A stretch of 64,000 bases of DNA from Melioribacter sp051488665. Its GTDB lineage: Bacteria; Bacteroidota; Ignavibacteria; Ignavibacteriales; Melioribacteraceae. How positions within the stretch are numbered: the stretch's first letter is position 1; every line of letters starts with the position of its first letter. Location: assembly GCF_051488665.1 (NCBI RefSeq), contig NZ_JBPSEG010000002.1, positions 1 through 64,000 on the forward strand, in the 5' to 3' direction. The notes beneath the pieces were generated by a model. That model was not told the origin of the DNA, searched no databases, and worked only from the letters and a program-made list of their open reading frames with translations. Positions 26,282-34,225 of the stretch are shown here, piece after piece. A program made the position numbers and the translations under genes.

Positions 26282-26289
26282 TATTTTTG
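26282..26289 (+). promoter_or_regulatory. Candidate -7 element of rpoD and leader region
   Basis: TATTTTTG matches TAnnTTTG; no good -33 element is seen. The leader to rpoD would be about 210 bases. It holds a 30-codon ORF from ATG 26294 (MRNRATYLRATIEDLY...) to TAG without a Shine-Dalgarno, and otherwise no recognisable structure. Confidence 0.35.
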
Positions 26290-26501
26290 CCGGATGAGAA
26301 ATCGAGCAACATATCTACGAGCTACTATCGAAGACCTTTACATTACTATCATTAAACACTTCTCTGTAAGAGGAGAAATTAAATAGCAATACAAAAATAA
26401 ATCAATTTTCCGACCGGGCAAAATTAGAGCCCCGTGGAACTATTATGTATTGATTGAAGTTAAAAACAGAGTAATTCAATAATATAAGGAGAAATGAAGA
26501 G

Positions 26502-27362
26502 TTGAAGATAACCAAGCAATTTACGAACCGGGAAAGCAAATCTTTAGACCAATATCTTCAAGAAATCGGAAAAGTTGACCTCCTTACCCCGGAAGAAGAA
26601 ATCGAATTAGCCAAAAGAATCAAAAAGGGAGACAAACAAGCCCTCGATAAATTGACAAAGGCTAATTTGAGATTCGTTGTCAGCGTGGCAAAACAATACC
26701 AGAATCAGGGTCTTCCTTTAGGCGACCTGATAAACGAAGGAAACTTAGGCTTGATTAAAGCCGGTCTTCGTTTCGACGAAACGCGCGGATTTAAGTTCAT
26801 TTCTTACGCCGTCTGGTGGATTCGACAATCGATTATGCAGGCTATTGCCGAACAATCCAGAATGGTGCGCCTCCCGTTAAATCGCGTTGGCGCTTTGAAT
26901 AAAATGGGCAAGGCTCTCAGCCAGCTCGAGCAGGAATACGAAAGAAAACCGAGCGCCGAGGAAATTGCAGAACAGCTCGACATGGACGTCCAGGACGTCA
27001 ATTATGCAATGCAGATTGCCGGAAGACACATTTCAATGGACGCTCCTTTTGCACACAGCGACGACAGCAATAATAGTCTGCTCGACGTTATGCCAAACGA
27101 GGATCAACCTTCGCCCGACCATACTCTGTTAAAAGAGTCTCTCAAAACCGAAATCGAACGCTCCCTTTCAACACTGACTGAAAGAGAAGCCGAAGTGATT
27201 CGTCTCTATTTCGGTTTAGGCAAGGAACATTCATTAACTCTGGAAGAAATCGGAGAAAAATTAAATCTTACACGCGAACGCGTGCGCCAAATTAAAGAAA
27301 AAGCTCTTATCAGACTGCGTCATTCTTCCAGAAGCAAAAATTTGAAAGCTTATTTAGGATAA
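26502..27362 (+). CDS. rpoD: Primary RNA polymerase sigma factor (short RpoD)
   Basis: A 286-residue group-1 sigma lacking region 1.1. Region 1.2: SLDQYLQEIGKVDLLTPEEEI; region 2: ANLRFVVSVAKQYQNQGLPL and WWIRQSIMQAIAEQS; region 4.2: LTLEEIGEKLNLTRERVRQI. The short form is typical of Bacteroidota-type bacteria, whose promoters use TAnnTTTG, as seen in this window. The start is TTG at 26502, with AAGGAG ten bases upstream. An ATG at 26494 opens a three-codon ORF whose TGA overlaps this TTG. A strong terminator follows at 27392. Confidence 0.96.
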   Translation: MKITKQFTNRESKSLDQYLQEIGKVDLLTPEEEIELAKRIKKGDKQALDKLTKANLRFVVSVAKQYQNQGLPLGDLINEGNLGLIKAGLRFDETRGFKFISYAVWWIRQSIMQAIAEQSRMVRLPLNRVGALNKMGKALSQLEQEYERKPSAEEIAEQLDMDVQDVNYAMQIAGRHISMDAPFAHSDDSNNSLLDVMPNEDQPSPDHTLLKESLKTEIERSLSTLTEREAEVIRLYFGLGKEHSLTLEEIGEKLNLTRERVRQIKEKALIRLRHSSRSKNLKAYLG

Positions 27363-27391
27363 TCTTCATTTCTACCCCCCTTTTTTAGTGT

Positions 27392-27428
27392 AAGCCTCTC
27401 ATCTATTCTTATGAGAGGCTTTTTTTTT
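27392..27428 (+). terminator. Intrinsic terminator of rpoD
   Basis: AAGCCTCTCAT (27392-27402) pairs perfectly with ATGAGAGGCTT (27411-27421) around an 8-base loop, followed by eight T. This rules out the ATG at 27411 as the start of the next gene, because it lies within the hairpin. Confidence 0.95.
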
Positions 27429-27449
27429 ACCCTCAGAATAAAATCTTCT

Positions 27450-27457
27450 TATATTTG
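27450..27457 (+). promoter_or_regulatory. Candidate -7 element of the class-V PLP gene
   Basis: TATATTTG fits TAnnTTTG and lies between the rpoD terminator and the ATG pair at 27471/27477. Transcription would begin near 27462, leaving a leader of only about 10 bases. No clear -33 element. Confidence 0.4.
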
Positions 27458-27470
27458 TACTAAAAAATGG

Positions 27471-28952
27471 ATGCATATGAATACTCTCGAAAAGCATTTT
27501 GAAAAATTCAGACGAAATATTACGGGTATCGACCAGACATTCGACGGTCCTTACGGCAAAAAAAAGATAGTCTATGCCGACTGGATTGCAAGCGGCAGGT
27601 TATACGACCCGATTGAACAAATAATACGAGAGCGTTTCGGACCGTTTGTGGGGAATACGCATTCGGAATCCTCCGTTACGGGCACTTCGATGACAAAAGC
27701 TTACCATGAAGCGCGAAATATTATCAAAAAACACGTCAATGCTTCGGATAAGGATGTTTTGCTTTTTGCAGGATACGGTATGACAGCCGCTGTAAACAAA
27801 TTTCAGCGACTCCTCGGTTTGAGACTGCCCGAACAGCTTCAAAAGCATGTTAAAATTCCGAAAGAAGAAAAGCCCGTAGTATTTCTGACTCATATGGAAC
27901 ATCATTCCAATCAAACGTCATGGCTGGAAACAATTTGCGACGTTGTTCTGATAGAACCCGACGAAAGAGGATTGGTCGACTTAAATCATTTCAAACATTT
28001 ATTGGATCTTTATAGCCACCGGAAATTTAAAATAGGCTCGTTTACGGCAGCATCGAACGTTACGGGAATAGAACCTCCTTACCATGAAATGGCAGAATTG
28101 ATACACCAGTACGACGGTTATTGTTTTGTCGATTTTGCGGCGGCGGCGCCGTATGTGAAAATCAATATGCACCCGGAAAATCCCGCATGGAAACTCGACG
28201 CTATCTTTTTCTCGCCGCATAAATTTTTAGGCGGACCGGGCACTTCGGGCGTTTTGATATTCGATTCCAAGTTATATAATCGAAGAGTGCCCGATCACCC
28301 CGGCGGCGGAACGGTTGACTGGACAAATCCGTGGGGCGAACACAAATACATACAAGACATTGAAACTCGAGAAGACGGCGGCACGCCCGGCTTTCTGCAG
28401 GCAATTAAAACCGCGCTCGTCGTCAAATTGAAAGAAAAGATGGGAGTCGACAATATACGTATGCGAGAGAATCAATTGCTCGCTAAAGCGTTCGAACGCT
28501 TGAAAAAAATCAAAGGACTCCATATCCTCGCGGCTGAACACGAAGAGAGAATCGGCGTAATCTCTTTCTACGTTGAAAACGTTCACTACAATTTAATGGT
28601 TAAATTGCTGAATGACAGATACGGAATACAGATGCGAGGCGGATGTTCCTGCGCTGGCACTTACGGTCATTATCTGCTCCATGTCGATCCGACGCGTTCC
28701 AAATATATTACCGAAAAAATTAACAAAGGAGACCTGTCGGAAAAACCCGGCTGGGTGAGACTTTCGCTTCATCCTACTATGACCGACGCGGAACTTGAAT
28801 TTATTCTCGACGCAATCGAGGAAATAATTCAGAATGTCGATAGTTGGTCGAAAGATTATGTTTACTCGCCAAGGACAAATGAATACACTCATACTTTCTA
28901 TAACGACGATAGCTGGCAGCATATTGAGGAGTGGTTTGAGATTAGGGATTAG
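27471..28952 (+). CDS. Class-V aminotransferase / cysteine-desulfurase-like PLP enzyme
   Basis: A 493-residue fold-type-I PLP enzyme. GNTHSESSVTG and LFAGYGMTAAVNKF at the front, TGIEPPYHEMAELI, VDFAAAAPYVKI (PLP-pyridine Asp), and FFSPHKFLGGPG with the PLP lysine. Near the C-terminus RGGCSCAGTYGHY has Cys residues where cysteine desulfurases keep their active-site loop. It could be a desulfurase/selenocysteine-lyase relative or another lyase; no iron-sulfur assembly genes are next to it. Start at ATG 27471 or 27477; earlier codons lie in the rpoD terminator. Its last codons run into the ATTAGGG repeat. Confidence 0.82.
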   Translation: MHMNTLEKHFEKFRRNITGIDQTFDGPYGKKKIVYADWIASGRLYDPIEQIIRERFGPFVGNTHSESSVTGTSMTKAYHEARNIIKKHVNASDKDVLLFAGYGMTAAVNKFQRLLGLRLPEQLQKHVKIPKEEKPVVFLTHMEHHSNQTSWLETICDVVLIEPDERGLVDLNHFKHLLDLYSHRKFKIGSFTAASNVTGIEPPYHEMAELIHQYDGYCFVDFAAAAPYVKINMHPENPAWKLDAIFFSPHKFLGGPGTSGVLIFDSKLYNRRVPDHPGGGTVDWTNPWGEHKYIQDIETREDGGTPGFLQAIKTALVVKLKEKMGVDNIRMRENQLLAKAFERLKKIKGLHILAAEHEERIGVISFYVENVHYNLMVKLLNDRYGIQMRGGCSCAGTYGHYLLHVDPTRSKYITEKINKGDLSEKPGWVRLSLHPTMTDAELEFILDAIEEIIQNVDSWSKDYVYSPRTNEYTHTFYNDDSWQHIEEWFEIRD

Positions 28953-28996
28953 GGACTGGTGATTAGGGATTAGGGATTAGGGGTTAGTGGTTAGTG
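28941..28996. repeat. Short ATTAGGG tandem repeat
   Basis: Five ATTAGGG heptamers (two, then actggtg, then three) degrade into ttagtgg units to about 28996. The first 12 bases form the last codons and stop of the class-V PLP gene. The gap to the convergent radical SAM gene (29004) is otherwise only the repeat. Probably simple-sequence expansion. Confidence 0.85.
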
Positions 28997-29003
28997 AGAG
29001 ACT

Positions 29004-30053
29004 TCATTCTTTGATTTCAGATATATACTTTGCGCCGCAGCGGTGACAGACTGCGAGCGGTTTTTTTCTTCTGTATTTTCTGAATGCCTCTGCTTCGGGA
29101 CTATTCCATAGTTCTTTAATGGTGGCCGTTTTCACATTACCGAATTTATAATCCGGAAAATCGACGCAAAAATTTACATCTCCGTTGGGTTGAATGTCTA
29201 TTAAATTCTCCACATTATTGCAAACCGTAGATCCGACGGGAGTCGATGAATCCTTAAACCATACTTTATAGTCATCCATTTTAAAGGGCATATAGGGAAA
29301 GTTTTCGATCCCGTTCAGATCTTCCAGATAGTCCGAATATTCACGCTCGAAGCGGCTAAAATTAACGCCGGATTCATTATGATTAAATCCTTTCCACGAA
29401 AACGCTTTTATATTAAAATTTTCCTCCAGTTCTTTTTTATAGAGTTTACCGGTTTCCTCGGAAAAATAATAATAAGGCACGGCATTGATCGAACCGATTC
29501 CCATGCTTCTTGCAACTTCGGGCACCTTACTCAAAACGGTATAGTTATATTTACTGATTGTAAAACAAATGCTTTTGCTTATTTTGTTGTTGTGCTTGTT
29601 TTCCTGCTCGTTCAATAATTTTATGTTGTTTTTGATTTTCTCAAAGCTGCCTTTAACCTTCCTCACTTTATCGTGAGTCGCTTCATCACCGTCCACCGAA
29701 AATGTAATATGCATTTGAGTGATCTTTACCAGCTCGTCCGCATACTGATCGATAAGCGTTCCGTTCGTATCGACGGAGAGAAAAATTCCTTTACCGTTTA
29801 TATATTTCAATAAATCGATTATACCATTGAAAAGGAAAGGTTCTCCCCCTCTTATCAGTATGAATCTTATTTTATAATTTGCAATCTCGTCGACAAGTCT
29901 TTTCCAATCTTCTAACTTTAACGTTCCTTTATTATCGATAACGCGATTCTTGACATAGCCGTTTTCGCTCCATTGACCGCACATTTGGCACCGTAAATTG
30001 CATCCGTTTGTAAGCGTAAAAGAAATAAATTCAGGAAAAGAATTCATTTTCAC
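29004..30053 (-). CDS. Radical SAM protein with SPASM-type C-terminus
   Basis: A 349-residue radical SAM enzyme. The 4Fe4S-SAM motif is CNLRCQMC (CX3CX2C, about 18-25), followed by LIRGGEPFLF and VDTNGTLI. A C-terminal Cys group (TVCNNVENLIDIQPNGDVNFC, then CHRCGAKY) marks a SPASM/twitch auxiliary cluster, as in enzymes that modify peptides or proteins. No short Cys- or Gly-rich precursor ORF is visible alongside it. The substrate is unknown. Downstream end meets the ATTAGGG repeat. Confidence 0.85.
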   Translation of the reverse strand: MKMNSFPEFISFTLTNGCNLRCQMCGQWSENGYVKNRVIDNKGTLKLEDWKRLVDEIANYKIRFILIRGGEPFLFNGIIDLLKYINGKGIFLSVDTNGTLIDQYADELVKITQMHITFSVDGDEATHDKVRKVKGSFEKIKNNIKLLNEQENKHNNKISKSICFTISKYNYTVLSKVPEVARSMGIGSINAVPYYYFSEETGKLYKKELEENFNIKAFSWKGFNHNESGVNFSRFEREYSDYLEDLNGIENFPYMPFKMDDYKVWFKDSSTPVGSTVCNNVENLIDIQPNGDVNFCVDFPDYKFGNVKTATIKELWNSPEAEAFRKYRRKKPLAVCHRCGAKYISEIKE

Positions 30054-30121
30054 CTGCAGTTTGGTTTCCAGGGAATCAATTTATTCATCTATAAATAACA
30101 ACGCCACAACTTAATAATAAT

Positions 30122-30844
30122 CTACTTAAAAGTATTTGTATTAATCATGAATCCTACGACAATTCTTCTTCCGATATAATTTCCGTTATCAAAATCCGGA
30201 GTCCAGCTTATCCAGTACAGATATTCATTATTATTATTTATAACGACGCTGGGAGTGATAAAGCCCGGAGTCCCGACATTAAACTGCGCAGAGGCAAGAG
30301 TCTTCTCCGAAACATTAAACGCAAACACGGGAAACAGAGTAATCATAGGGAAAAGAACTCCTTGCTCGCTTTGAATTACTCCCTCGCTGTTGGCGCTTTT
30401 TCTGAATGAATAATAACCTCCTGTTTCCGCGGCAACCCCTGCAGAAAGTCCAAGTCCGATTTTCAGTGAATTAATTTTCATATTCAGTACAAAGTTAAAT
30501 TCCCCTCCCAATCCTAAAATGGTTTTGGTCCCGTCGTATTTTTCCACTCCCGAGACTCTGTAAATTCCGGAATAACCGTAAAGTCTGGAGTTAACATTAT
30601 TATGCTCATTTGTATTAACTACGGTATAACTTCCGCGCAGTATATACAAAGATTCGTTTGCATAGTCGCCCCTGGATGCGGTAAAGTCTGCTTCTGCATA
30701 TTTAGATTCATAACGTTCTTTTGTTTCAACTTCGAAAATCACAGGTTGCGCGCCTGTTTGATAAATCGCCGGATAATATGTACGAAGACATCCGGATAAA
30801 ATTAACGGACTTATAAGAAGAATAATATTCAATAGCTTTTTCAT
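30122..30844 (-). CDS. Lipoprotein of unknown function with barrel-like body
   Basis: A 240-residue protein. A signal sequence ends in a good lipobox (LILSGC, Cys 19). The body has repeating Tyr/Gly-rich strand-like segments (TILGLGGEFNFVLNM, KIGLGLSAGVAAETGGYYSF, SAQFNVGTPGF) and ends in an aromatic-flanked RIVVGFMINTNTF, suggesting an outer-membrane-associated beta structure. I do not recognise the family. It lies 35 bases after the next lipoprotein on the same strand. Confidence 0.65.
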   Translation of the reverse strand: MKKLLNIILLISPLILSGCLRTYYPAIYQTGAQPVIFEVETKERYESKYAEADFTASRGDYANESLYILRGSYTVVNTNEHNNVNSRLYGYSGIYRVSGVEKYDGTKTILGLGGEFNFVLNMKINSLKIGLGLSAGVAAETGGYYSFRKSANSEGVIQSEQGVLFPMITLFPVFAFNVSEKTLASAQFNVGTPGFITPSVVINNNNEYLYWISWTPDFDNGNYIGRRIVVGFMINTNTFK

Positions 30845-30879
30845 TTAATCCGGACTCCAATTACAAGGATGCGCCGCAA

Positions 30880-31326
30880 TTAAAAAATACATTTTTCAAT
30901 TTGAATTTTAGCGCTGAATATTTCAGAATAGACATCAGAATTTGCCGCTTTATAATTAAATTGAAGATCATACGTCCCGGCAGATTTGATTCTGAAGGCA
31001 AACATAGTTTCATGCCGGCAAACGCACCTGGAAACTATACTGTTAGTATCCTGTAAAAACACCCCGATTTTATAATTGTCGATATGCACGCTGTCTTTGA
31101 ATAAAGCCGAGCAATGCGTGTTGAACATCACTTTGAATTTCAAGCTGTCGTTAATAATTGCCCATGCCCAGTACGGCTCGTCGATACTGTCGCGTTCCGC
31201 AATGCAACCGTATGCTTCGAACGAAAGATAGTCCATTGTTTTACTTCCCGATATTTCGGGAGAATACGACTCGCATTTTAAAACCGCAATGACTATAAAA
31301 ACAAGAAAAATCAGATTCTTTTTCAT
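30880..31326 (-). CDS. Cys-containing exported protein of unknown function
   Basis: A 148-residue protein. The N-terminal hydrophobic segment ends at Cys 18 (IAVLKC), a weak lipobox, so it is probably exported and perhaps lipid-anchored. The mature part has several further Cys, including RCVCRH, and strand-rich segments (FNTHCSALFKDSVHIDNYKIGVFL). It sits upstream of the lipoprotein at 30122 as a likely pair. No family recognised. Confidence 0.55.
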   Translation of the reverse strand: MKKNLIFLVFIVIAVLKCESYSPEISGSKTMDYLSFEAYGCIAERDSIDEPYWAWAIINDSLKFKVMFNTHCSALFKDSVHIDNYKIGVFLQDTNSIVSRCVCRHETMFAFRIKSAGTYDLQFNYKAANSDVYSEIFSAKIQIEKCIF

Positions 31327-31387
31327 TATATATTGCTATGTTAATTGCCTCCAGATGTAATGAATATTATATGCCAAATACCTAAAA

Positions 31388-31804
31388 TCAAGTCCGTAAT
31401 ATTTTGATATCCGGGGCGAAACGCTTTATGTTATCCAGAATAGATTCTATTCCCGCGAAAGCATTAATCGCATAGAAGCTCTCTCTGCCCGCTTTGATAA
31501 TAAGAATACCATGTTTAATTTCAATCGCCCAAATCTTAATAAGTTCCAGTGTAATTTCTTTCCCGAATATACTTTTCAGGACTAATTTATTTTCATAAAG
31601 GTTTATCTTTTTAGGCGTCTTAAAAAAGTTAATAGATTTCAGAAGCGCTCCAAACAATATTAAAATAAGCGAATAAACGTATCTTAATTTTGACTCTTCA
31701 TCAAAAGAGAAATATAAAATAATCAGACCGATCAGTCCGGGCAATATTGTAAGAACTATTAAATAAAACGGTTTCAATGATGTTGAATATTTAGGCGCGT
31801 TCAT
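31388..31804 (-). CDS. Two-helix membrane protein with PH-like domain
   Basis: A 138-residue protein from ATG 31804, preceded by a purine-rich GAGGGAAGAG; a longer frame to 31849 adds 15 residues. Two helices at about 14-32 and 43-62 are followed by INLYENKLVLKSIFGKEITLELIKIWAIEIKHGILIIKA, a pattern like the small bacterial PH/YdbT-type domain. Function unknown. It is followed by the two exported proteins on the same strand. Confidence 0.6.
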   Translation of the reverse strand: MNAPKYSTSLKPFYLIVLTILPGLIGLIILYFSFDEESKLRYVYSLILILFGALLKSINFFKTPKKINLYENKLVLKSIFGKEITLELIKIWAIEIKHGILIIKAGRESFYAINAFAGIESILDNIKRFAPDIKILRT

Positions 31805-31991
31805 ATCTCTTCCCTCTTCAGATAAGTATATCTTCCTTATAAAGGACAACAGAATTGAAGCGGAATATCATCTCCCTGCAAGATAGTTTTTAGCATTTTT
31901 AATATCAAGAAAATTTAAGAAAGCGAGTTCCCCGATTATTTTATATTTATTACGGTCAGTGAATATTTATACAAAATCTTTATTGAGGTTA

Positions 31992-32023
31992 TTGACTTAA
32001 TGGTATAATTTTCTCTATCTTTG
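31992..32023 (+). promoter_or_regulatory. trp operon promoter (Bacteroidota-type)
   Basis: TTGAC (31992-31996), a 19-base spacer and TATCTTTG (32016-32023) fit the TTTG/TTG-N19-21-TAnnTTTG consensus. Transcription would start near 32027, only a few bases before the leader-peptide ATG at 32031. A TATAAT at 32004-32009 lacks a matching -35. Confidence 0.75.
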
Positions 32024-32030
32024 CAATCAA

Positions 32031-32123
32031 ATGAAAAATTCAAAATCAACATATAACATGACAAACAGGAATCACTGGTGGTGGTGGCGCAGAGTTATAC
32101 CCGTCATCTCAGTGATAACATAA
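32031..32123 (+). CDS. trpL: trp operon leader peptide with four Trp codons
   Basis: A 30-codon ORF with four consecutive TGG codons at 32076-32087, within HWWWWRR. It ends with TAA at 32121. A second in-frame ATG at 32058 is also possible. It is followed by the antiterminator and terminator described below and then by trpE. A ribosome starved of charged tRNA-Trp would stall at the TGG run and leave 32107-32119 free. When tryptophan is plentiful, it would reach the stop and cover that arm. No Shine-Dalgarno is seen. Confidence 0.9.
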   Translation: MKNSKSTYNMTNRNHWWWWRRVIPVISVIT

Positions 32124-32184
32124 ATTAATTTAAATAATTCAATCCAAGAAACCCTTCTTAGTTATCACTGAGAAGGGTTTTTTG
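32107..32184 (+). promoter_or_regulatory. trp attenuator: antiterminator and terminator
   Basis: Antiterminator: TCTCAGTGATAAC (32107-32119, end of the leader ORF) is exactly complementary to GTTATCACTGAGA (32161-32173). Terminator: AAACCCTTCT (32149-32158) pairs perfectly with AGAAGGGTTT (32171-32180) around a 12-base loop, followed by TTT to 32183. The two share 32171-32173 and the antiterminator captures the terminator loop, so they exclude each other. A possible arm 1 GTTAT (32094-32098) can pair with ATAAC (32115-32119). Confidence 0.9.
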
Positions 32185-32199
32185 TTTTAAAGGTGTTTT

Positions 32200-33678
32200 A
32201 TGGATTACAGTAAATTTTTATCTTTAGCCGAAGAATACAATACGGTTCCGGTATACGACAGACTTGCAGCGGACTTGCAAACTCCCGTCTCGGCATACCT
32301 TAAACTTCGCAGACATTCGAACTCTTCCTTTCTGTTGGAATCGGTCGAAGGCATTGGCAGGCTTGCGCGTTATTCTTTTATCGGCATAGATCCCGAAATC
32401 ATTATTTCCAACCGTTACAAAAAAATTAAGATTGAGAAGCGGGATAAATCGGAAACAATCGAAGCCAATCTTTTCGATTATCTGCAACAGTCGTTAGGAA
32501 CTCGTTATCCCATTACAGACGAACTTCCCTACTTTACCGGCGGTTGGGTCGGCTATATCGGATTTGACAATATTTCATTGATAGAGGATGTAATTGATTA
32601 TAAGAGTCTGGGCTCGAATGAATTCCCCGATTCGATACTCGGATTTTTTCGAACCATAATCGTATTCGATCATTTCAAACACCAATTAATAATAATCGAC
32701 AATGTTGACTGCGCCGACAAAAATAATCTGAAAAACGCGTACGACTTATCGATCCAAAAGCTGAATAAGATAAAAAAAATATTAAATGAAGAATTAAGTT
32801 ATAAATCCGATTTCAAAGTAGAACCAAAGGAACTCGACAAAAACGAAGCGCACGAGTTTTTAAGTTTAGTCGAAAAAAGCAAAACGAATATCTACAACGG
32901 AGACGTATTTCAAATTGTACTTTCGAGGAGATTCGAAGCCGAATATAGCGGGGACCTTTTTAATGTTTACAGGGCTCTGAGAATGATCAATCCTTCGCCG
33001 TATATGTATTATATAAGTTTTGGGAATGATATTAAGGTGGCGGGAACATCGCCCGAAGACTTACTCAAAGTAAAGGACCGGAAAGCGGAAATACTTCCGA
33101 TTGCCGGCACCCGCCGCCGCGGCAAAAACGAGGAGGAAGACAAAAAGCTCGAAGAAAATTTGATTAACGACCCGAAAGAAATAGCCGAACACGTAATGCT
33201 CGTAGACCTGGCGCGCAACGACCTGGGAAGAGTTTGCAAAACAGGCACCGTAAAGATAAGCGAGAATATGAAAATAAATCGTTTTTCGCATGTTATGCAT
33301 ATTGTGTCGAGAGTAGAGGGAATATTGAAAGACGGGCTCGATTCAATCGACGCGTTGAAAGCCGCATTCCCTGCGGGCACCGTTTCGGGAGCCCCAAAAA
33401 TAAGAGCTATACAATTAATTAATCAATACGAAAAGCTCAAACGCGGTCTTTATGCCGGCTCGGTCGGTTATATCGACTTCCGCGGCAATCTCGATATGTG
33501 CATCGCAATCCGAACGTTGTGGGCGAATAATCAGTCAGTCTTCTGGCAAGCCGGCGCCGGAATAGTGGCAGACAGCCGCCCCGAACTGGAATTAAAAGAA
33601 ATTAAAAATAAATCCGCCGTTCTTCTGAGCGCATTAAAATTAGCCGAGGTAATTGATGAAAATATTGATAATAGATAA
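32200..33678 (+). CDS. trpE: Anthranilate synthase component I
   Basis: A 492-residue chorismate-utilising enzyme making anthranilate with the TrpG amidotransferase. The N-terminal LLESVEGIGRLARYSFIG includes the LLES tryptophan-feedback motif. The catalytic half has PSPYMYYISFG, AGTSPEDLLK, PIAGTRRRG, MLVDLARNDLGR, and AAFPAGTVSGAPK. It is the first structural gene after the attenuator (AGGTG upstream of ATG). Its stop overlaps trpG. Confidence 0.97.
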   Translation: MDYSKFLSLAEEYNTVPVYDRLAADLQTPVSAYLKLRRHSNSSFLLESVEGIGRLARYSFIGIDPEIIISNRYKKIKIEKRDKSETIEANLFDYLQQSLGTRYPITDELPYFTGGWVGYIGFDNISLIEDVIDYKSLGSNEFPDSILGFFRTIIVFDHFKHQLIIIDNVDCADKNNLKNAYDLSIQKLNKIKKILNEELSYKSDFKVEPKELDKNEAHEFLSLVEKSKTNIYNGDVFQIVLSRRFEAEYSGDLFNVYRALRMINPSPYMYYISFGNDIKVAGTSPEDLLKVKDRKAEILPIAGTRRRGKNEEEDKKLEENLINDPKEIAEHVMLVDLARNDLGRVCKTGTVKISENMKINRFSHVMHIVSRVEGILKDGLDSIDALKAAFPAGTVSGAPKIRAIQLINQYEKLKRGLYAGSVGYIDFRGNLDMCIAIRTLWANNQSVFWQAGAGIVADSRPELELKEIKNKSAVLLSALKLAEVIDENIDNR

Positions 33679-34225
33679 TTACGATTCGTTTACATACAAT
33701 CTCGTTCAACTCGTCGGCATGTACGCTTCCGACATTACGGTAGAACGAAACGACAAGGTTTCAATTCCCGATATAATCGGGATGAAACCGGATAAAATAG
33801 TTATATCACCCGGACCCGGCACACCCGAAGAATCCGGAATTTCGATCGAAGTAATCCAGACTCTCGGAAAGGATATTCCCATTCTCGGAGTTTGTCTCGG
33901 TCATCAGGCTATCGGCTACAGTTTCGGAGCCAAAATAATTAACGCCCCTTCTCTGATGCACGGCAAAACTTCGTTGATTCGACACGACGGAAAAACAATC
34001 TACTCCGGTATCGAACAGGAATTTCAGGCGGGAAGATACCATTCGCTGGTTGTCGACAGCGCTACGCTTCCCGATGAGCTCGAAATTTCTTCAACTACTC
34101 CGGATGGAATAATAATGGGCGTGAGACATAAATTTTATCCGATTGAAGGCATTCAATTTCATCCCGAATCGATATTAACTAAAGTGGGCAATTTAATAAT
34201 CAAAAACTGGTTGGAAGTATGTTAA
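33656..34225 (+). CDS. trpG: Anthranilate synthase component II (glutamine amidotransferase)
   Basis: A 189-residue class-I amidotransferase supplying ammonia to TrpE. ILIIDNYDSFTYNLVQ, the nucleophile in GVCLGHQAIG, and the His-Glu of GIQFHPESIL complete the triad. ATG 33656 is preferred to the TTG three bases earlier. It overlaps trpE by 23 nt and trpD by 7 nt, so translation is coupled. It could also serve p-aminobenzoate synthesis, as in many bacteria. Confidence 0.96.
   Translation: MKILIIDNYDSFTYNLVQLVGMYASDITVERNDKVSIPDIIGMKPDKIVISPGPGTPEESGISIEVIQTLGKDIPILGVCLGHQAIGYSFGAKIINAPSLMHGKTSLIRHDGKTIYSGIEQEFQAGRYHSLVVDSATLPDELEISSTTPDGIIMGVRHKFYPIEGIQFHPESILTKVGNLIIKNWLEVC

Noticed and set aside
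27411..27470. Extra N-terminal 20 codons of the class-V PLP gene.
   Set aside because: They lie in the rpoD terminator hairpin and upstream of a likely promoter.
32004..32009. TATAAT as a sigma-70-type -10 for trp.
   Set aside because: No -35 at 16-18 bases; the Bacteroidota-type pair at 31992/32016 fits better.
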